From Flavobacteriales bacterium (lineage in GTDB: Bacteria; Bacteroidota; Bacteroidia; Flavobacteriales; Flavobacteriaceae): a DNA stretch of 26,544 nucleotides. Location: the NCBI GenBank assembly GCA_027003085.1, contig JALWYR010000034.1, forward strand, positions 1-26,544. The letters are read 5' to 3'. Made by a program: the position numbers and the translations under genes. Below, piece by piece: positions 22,830 to 26,544 of this stretch; the first letter of the stretch is position 1, and every line of letters starts with the position of its first letter. The notes beneath the pieces are model-generated. The model saw only the letters and a program-made list of their open reading frames with translations. It searched no databases and was not told the origin of the DNA.

Positions 22830-24140
22830 TTACTTTTTGATACCCACCATTTCTTCCAGCATGTCGGTGGTGATGGATTTGGGCCGTTCGATGGGATAGC
22901 CCAATGCACGGTCCCAAATAATGTTGGACAACACACCGATGGAACGGCCTATGGCAAACAGCACGGTATAGAAATCATATTCGCGCACGCCGTAGTGCCA
23001 TTGCACCACACCCGACTGGGCATCCACATTGGGCCAAGGATTTTTGGCCTTGCCGTGTTCTTTGAGCACGTCGGGAACCACTTTGTAAAGGGCATCCACG
23101 TATTTGAAAATGGGATCGTCGGGCAAGTGTTTGAGGCAGAATTCACGTTGCACCATATAGCGTGGATCGGTGCGTCGCAATACGGCATGACCGTAACCGG
23201 GAATCACCTGACCGTTGTTGAGCGTGTCCCACACGTAGGCCCGCAGTTCTTCTTCGCCGGGCACATTGTCGCCGAATTTTTCCATCAAACCTTGCAACCA
23301 ACGTAGCACTTCCTGGTTGGCCAATCCATGCAACGGGCCTGCCAAACCGTTGATCATGCCCGAAATGGCATAATACACATCCGAAAGCGAACTGGCAATC
23401 AAGTGCCCCGTATGGGCGCTCACATTACCGGCTTCGTGGTCGGCATGGATGATAAAATACATACGCGAAACATCGTCATAGGGTTTGTCTTTACCCATCA
23501 TATAGGCAAAATTGGCGCCCAAATCCAAAGTAGGGTCGGGATAACGATGTGCCCCTTCGGGATGGTAAAGTTTGCGATAAATATAAGCCCCGATAAGCGG
23601 AATTTTGGCTAGCAAATTCGTAGCATCTTCATAGGTGGGATCCCAATAATCGGTTTTTTTCATCCCTTGGCGATACTTGATGTTGAACAACGATTCGCGT
23701 TCCAAACTCATCACCGCGGCCGACAGGATGGCCATGGGATGACTTTCGCTGGGAAACGAATCGATAACGTCCCATACGTATTTGGGAATAATCCGGCGGT
23801 TGTTCATGTCAATGATCAAATCTTCCACCTGTTCGCGTGTGGGAATGTCACCGGTCAGCAGCAAATAATACAGGCCTTCCACGTAGGGCATTTCGGCTCC
23901 GTCGGGCTTGGGCAATTTTTCAAACACCTCGGGCAAGGTATAACCGCGATAGCGGATGCCTTCGTAAGGATCCAGGTAGGAAATATCACTTATCAAACAT
24001 TTGATACCGCGCATTCCGCCCACTATTTGACGGGCATGCACCTGATCCACCACCACATCGCCGTATTCTTTGGCAAGGCGACGCGTACGCGGACGGTGGG
24101 CTTCGATTTTGCTATACAAAACTTCTTTCAGCTTGTTCAT
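22830..24140 (-). CDS. gltA: citrate synthase, mitochondrial-like type I
   Basis: A 436-residue cytoplasmic enzyme that condenses acetyl-CoA and oxaloacetate to citrate at the entry of the TCA cycle. The catalytic residues are in GPLHGLANQ (His271), PGYGHAVLRRTDPRY (His318) and NVDAQSGVVQ (Asp373). The motif text (ADHEAGNVSAHTGHL, MNGLAGPLHGLANQEVL-like, RALGYPIERPKS) is that of the eukaryotic mitochondrial group rather than the usual bacterial hexameric type, as I recall also in other Bacteroidota. The length is as expected for that group. It stands alone, with no clear TAnnTTTG promoter in its upstream gap and with strong hairpins after its stop. gltA is the usual bacterial symbol and does not imply orthology to the E. 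coli type. Confidence 0.95.
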   Translation of the reverse strand: MNKLKEVLYSKIEAHRPRTRRLAKEYGDVVVDQVHARQIVGGMRGIKCLISDISYLDPYEGIRYRGYTLPEVFEKLPKPDGAEMPYVEGLYYLLLTGDIPTREQVEDLIIDMNNRRIIPKYVWDVIDSFPSESHPMAILSAAVMSLERESLFNIKYRQGMKKTDYWDPTYEDATNLLAKIPLIGAYIYRKLYHPEGAHRYPDPTLDLGANFAYMMGKDKPYDDVSRMYFIIHADHEAGNVSAHTGHLIASSLSDVYYAISGMINGLAGPLHGLANQEVLRWLQGLMEKFGDNVPGEEELRAYVWDTLNNGQVIPGYGHAVLRRTDPRYMVQREFCLKHLPDDPIFKYVDALYKVVPDVLKEHGKAKNPWPNVDAQSGVVQWHYGVREYDFYTVLFAIGRSIGVLSNIIWDRALGYPIERPKSITTDMLEEMVGIKK

Positions 24141-24245
24141 GACTTTAAGTTTTTTTGGTTCTCAACCGCTAAAATACAACCGGCATAGCGAAAAAAAATA
24201 TCAACCGTCATATTTAAACGGCTAGTTTTCAGATAATTAATTCTT

Positions 24246-24294
24246 TTTGACAACGGGAATAAAACCCGGTATTTTCGGGTAAATACTTGTCAAA
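24246..24294 (-). terminator. nested inverted repeats, probable terminator of the DUF4359 gene
   Basis: Outer arms TTTGACAA (24246-24253) and TTGTCAAA (24287-24294) enclose alternatives in which CCCG (24265-24268) can pair with CGGG on either side (24254-24257 or 24276-24279). On the minus strand the ACCCG/CGGGT hairpin is followed by TTTATT. It lies between the DUF4359 stop and the citrate synthase start, both on the minus strand, so it could also act on read-through into citrate synthase. Confidence 0.5.
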
Positions 24295-24332
24295 TTTTCC
24301 GTAACATTTCCTACGGAAGCGCTGTTTAAAAC

Positions 24333-24647
24333 TTAGTTCAACCGAAAAAATCGTGTTCCGATACCCAAATAGCGCGGCGCGTCGGGTTCATTTTCGGGAC
24401 CCAGGGTGAAAATAGAAAAAAGGTAGTAATTTTCGCGATGCGCAAAAGCCGAGCTTAAACTCCCGCCCAACTGCGCCAAACCGTCGGCCAAGGGCTTGAA
24501 AATTTGACTTACCTGATCGTTCTTACCTTTTTTAACAATCTCTTTTTGAATGTTTTGGGTTACAAAATCCTTGAAATCGTCTTTGTCGGGATTAGTCAGG
24601 GCCAAAATCAGCGCCACCACCAAAAGGATAATACCGGTTTTTTTCAT
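24333..24647 (-). CDS. DUF4359-like small exported or membrane-anchored protein
   Basis: A 104-residue protein with an N-terminal hydrophobic segment (KKTGIILLVVALILALTNP, 2-20) that anchors or exports it. The rest (DKDDFKDFVTQNIQKEI, then YYLFSIFTL and YLGIGTRFFRL near the end) matches my memory of DUF4359 proteins, which have no known function. There is no lipobox. A likely promoter lies upstream and nested hairpins lie downstream, so it is probably a single-gene unit. Confidence 0.75.
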   Translation of the reverse strand: MKKTGIILLVVALILALTNPDKDDFKDFVTQNIQKEIVKKGKNDQVSQIFKPLADGLAQLGGSLSSAFAHRENYYLFSIFTLGPENEPDAPRYLGIGTRFFRLN

Positions 24648-24666
24648 GGGTCATTTGTTTACCGCA

Positions 24667-24698
24667 TAAAGATATAACAAGCTTTTCAATGATTCAAA
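24667..24698 (-). promoter_or_regulatory. probable promoter of the DUF4359 gene
   Basis: On the minus strand TTTG (24695-24698), 20 bases, then TATCTTTA (24667-24674), one mismatch from TAnnTTTG. It is ~20 bases from the start codon. Confidence 0.5.
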
Positions 24699-24718
24699 TT
24701 ATGCTGAATATTTTTATT

Positions 24719-24860
24719 TTCCGGGCGCTCCACAAGCCGGCACGCATTGCAAGTGGCGGCGCTTGTCTTGTTTCGCAGGCCTCGGAACCCTCCGGTTTCC
24801 TCGGCAGCTGCGGGAGCCACCTGGCGGCGTCTCCCGCCGCAAGCTTCGAAGCGTCATGGC
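24719..24860. repeat. GC-rich hairpin island E upstream of the glycosyltransferase gene
   Basis: A sharp GC-rich block with units similar to island D: GGGCGCTCCACAAGCCGGC, CTTGTCTTGTTTCGCAGGC, CAGCTGCGGGAGCCACC and CGCAAGCTTCGAAGCG. The words CTCCACAAGCC and TTGTCTTGTT occur in both islands. It lies in the 289-base divergent gap between the DUF4359 and glycosyltransferase genes. No gene is seen in it. Confidence 0.6.
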
Positions 24861-24936
24861 AACGAAAAAATATCCGAGAAATCATTGCACAATCCGGCAA
24901 AAAAACCTACCTTGAAAGGGTTTTGGGAGCAGATAT

Positions 24937-25956
24937 ATGCAAGCACGGATTTTGGTTGGCATTCTAAATTGGGGCTTGGGGCATGCCGCACGCAGTATTC
25001 CCGTTATTCGCGATTTTATGGCCCGGGGGTTCGAGCCCGTTATCGTTTCCGATGGGCTGGCACTGGATTTTTTGCGCAACCATTTCCCCGAAGCTGTTTT
25101 CGAAAAATGGCCTTCTTTACGTATCCGGTATCCGGAAAATCCGAACCTGTTTCCGGTTTTTATAGCGGAAAATGCCTTACGCAACTTGAAAAACATAGCG
25201 GCCGAACGTCATCGCGTTAGCGAACTGGTACAACGCTACCGGCCCCAAGTGATTTTTTCCGACAACCGCCCCTTTTTCCGGCATCCCGGAGTGCACAGTA
25301 TCTATATGACACATCAATTGCAAGTGCCGGCCGGTCGTTTTCAAAAAACCGCAAGCCGCCTTCACCGCCGGTGGATGGATGCATTCGACGAAATTTTTGT
25401 TCCCGACTACGCCTTGCCACCGGGTTTGTCGGGCCGTTTGGGACATCCGGGCGAAAATATTCCCGCGGTAAAATATATCGGCCCTCTCACACGTTTTGAT
25501 TCCAAAGGGGACGATATTCCGCTGGATTGGCTCCTGCTGCTTTCGGGCCCCGAAAAACAACGCACGCTATTGGAAAAACTACTCATTCGTCATCAAAACC
25601 TTTTCGGGGGCCGGGTTTGCCTGGTCCGCGGCACCGACCGCATGCCGCGCTTGGAATATCCGGCACATTGGGAAGTTTTCGACTTGCTTCACGGCCGTGC
25701 CCTGGCCGCAAGAATACGCGGCGCCCGTAAAATCCTTTCCCGTAGCGGCTATACTTCGGTAATGGATTGGTTTTTGCTTCGCAAAAAAGCCGTCCTGGTG
25801 CCCACACCCGGACAAGGCGAGCAGGAATACCTGGCCCGCCATCTGGAAAAAATCCGTTTGTTTCCATTTGTGGAGCAAGCGCATTTGGAACAAATTGCAC
25901 ATATTCCCTACGAACAATATTACCGGTTCGATACCCTAAAACCAGCCTACACATGA
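24937..25956 (+). CDS. MurG-like (GT28-type) glycosyltransferase family protein
   Basis: A 339-residue, probably cytoplasmic or peripheral membrane protein of the GT-B fold. The N-terminal half starts RILVGILNWGLGHAARS (4-20), the glycine-rich GHxxR acceptor-side loop typical of MurG and UGT-like enzymes. The C-terminal half has SRSGYTSVMDW (268-278) and PTPGQGEQEYLA (289-300), matching the nucleotide-sugar binding region in which such enzymes have SGxxS and a Gln/Glu pair. The sugar and acceptor are unknown. Its stop overlaps the start of the next gene by 4 bases (ATGA), so it is coupled to a fructosamine-kinase-like gene. No clear promoter is seen between island E and the start. Confidence 0.8.
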   Translation: MQARILVGILNWGLGHAARSIPVIRDFMARGFEPVIVSDGLALDFLRNHFPEAVFEKWPSLRIRYPENPNLFPVFIAENALRNLKNIAAERHRVSELVQRYRPQVIFSDNRPFFRHPGVHSIYMTHQLQVPAGRFQKTASRLHRRWMDAFDEIFVPDYALPPGLSGRLGHPGENIPAVKYIGPLTRFDSKGDDIPLDWLLLLSGPEKQRTLLEKLLIRHQNLFGGRVCLVRGTDRMPRLEYPAHWEVFDLLHGRALAARIRGARKILSRSGYTSVMDWFLLRKKAVLVPTPGQGEQEYLARHLEKIRLFPFVEQAHLEQIAHIPYEQYYRFDTLKPAYT

Positions 25957-26544
25957 ACAAAGTCCTTCAAACCCACTTGCAAAACGCCATCGAAGACAAA
26001 CTGCGCGAAGCCGTTGGAGGCAATTTGCATATCCAACGCCTGATTCCGGTTTACGGCGGCGACATCAACCAAAGCTTCCGCATCCAAACCAACCGCGGCG
26101 ATTTTTTTGTCAAAATCAACGACGCCCAAATCTTTCCTGGCATGTTCGAAAAGGAAGCCGATGGCCTCAACCGCTTGGCTGCCACCGGAAACGTTCAAGT
26201 TCCCGAAGTTGTGGCTACGGGGCGTTCGGGCGACTTACAATTCCTGATTTTGCAGTATATCGAAAAATCAAAACCGGCTCCCGATTTTTGGGAAAAATTC
26301 GGTTCAAGCTTGGCCGAAATGCACCGCCACACCCAACGGCACTACGGCCTGGAATACGACAATTATATCGGTTCGCTCATCCAAATCAACACCGAAGATT
26401 CCTCGTGGGTCAATTTTTTTATCCAAAACCGCCTGCGAGCACAGTTGAATATGGCCATCAATAAAAATCTGGTGGACGTGGATTGCATCGAAGGCTTCGA
26501 AAAACTTTTCGACCGCTTGCACAAATTGTTGCCTGTGGAATTTC
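25953..26544 (+). CDS. fructosamine kinase family protein, 3' end outside the window
   Basis: The frame is open from ATG 25953 to the window edge (197 codons), so the product is partial. It starts MNKVLQTHLQNAIEDKL and shows the fructosamine-3-kinase/APH fold: GGDINQSFRI (glycine-rich loop), FFVKIN (ATP-binding lysine), MFEKEADGL (helix C glutamate), YIEKSKPAPDFWEKFG (hinge) and LAEMHRHTQRHYGLEYDNYIG. The catalytic HGD and metal-binding motifs should lie beyond the edge. The family phosphorylates ketoamine adducts on glycated proteins or small molecules, leading to their removal. It is translationally coupled to the glycosyltransferase gene before it. Confidence 0.88.
   Translation, partial: MNKVLQTHLQNAIEDKLREAVGGNLHIQRLIPVYGGDINQSFRIQTNRGDFFVKINDAQIFPGMFEKEADGLNRLAATGNVQVPEVVATGRSGDLQFLILQYIEKSKPAPDFWEKFGSSLAEMHRHTQRHYGLEYDNYIGSLIQINTEDSSWVNFFIQNRLRAQLNMAINKNLVDVDCIEGFEKLFDRLHKLLPVEF

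Noticed and set aside
22273..22936. Several overlapping open frames of 130-214 codons in the bcp/citrate synthase gap
   Set aside because: All frames on both strands are open because the array is GC-rich. The products are Arg/Ala/Gly-rich low complexity and partly overlap the real citrate synthase gene.

Overview
The window looks like a chromosomal piece of a Bacteroidota genome, most likely Flavobacteriia-like. The evidence is a type IX secretion (T9SS) sorted giant protein, GldA, a NagB/PIG-L fusion, a DUF4369-like lipoprotein, and several promoters of the Bacteroidota form (TTG or TTTG, about 20 bases, then TAnnTTTG). Genes are mostly housekeeping, and no phage, transposase, CRISPR array or defence locus is visible.

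Left part (122-11739, all minus strand): a likely peptide-use operon runs leftward as an exported dipeptidyl peptidase IV (S9B), two POT/PTR2 peptide transporters and a lipoprotein whose GTG start overlaps the second transporter. A 1621-residue T9SS cargo protein with its own promoter follows. The peptidase would release dipeptides and the POT carriers would import them.

Middle (11740-15231): a gene-poor, repeat-rich stretch. A GC-rich hairpin island leads into a ~100 bp repeat. A second copy of that repeat lies ~1.4 kb away, and between them sits an AT-rich segment with a 59-residue membrane protein gene and an exported carboxypeptidase-regulatory-like protein gene. Next come a DJ-1/PfpI gene with an excellent promoter and terminator, ~700 bases of non-coding DNA (two operator-like palindromes 33 bp apart, a 177 bp element with inverted ends, another GC-rich patch), a small helical protein gene and tRNA-Thr(CGT) with its terminator.

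Right-middle (15249-19294): a promoter drives nagB/PIG-L, pfkA and gap, a colinear route from amino sugar phosphate into glycolysis that ends in a strong terminator. It is followed by a POT-like membrane protein that has lost the ExxER motif. The convergent bcp-DUF2007-gldA operon has 4-base overlaps throughout.

Right end (22261-26544): an intergenic array of ~30 bp hairpin units and two large stem-loops precede the 3' end of a mitochondrial-type citrate synthase gene (minus). Then come a DUF4359 gene (minus), another GC-rich island, and a MurG-like glycosyltransferase overlapping a fructosamine-kinase-like gene that runs off the window.

The most unusual content is non-coding: the family of GC-rich intergenic islands, the paired ~100 bp repeat, the inverted-end element and the paired palindromes. 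I found no clear new multi-gene system.
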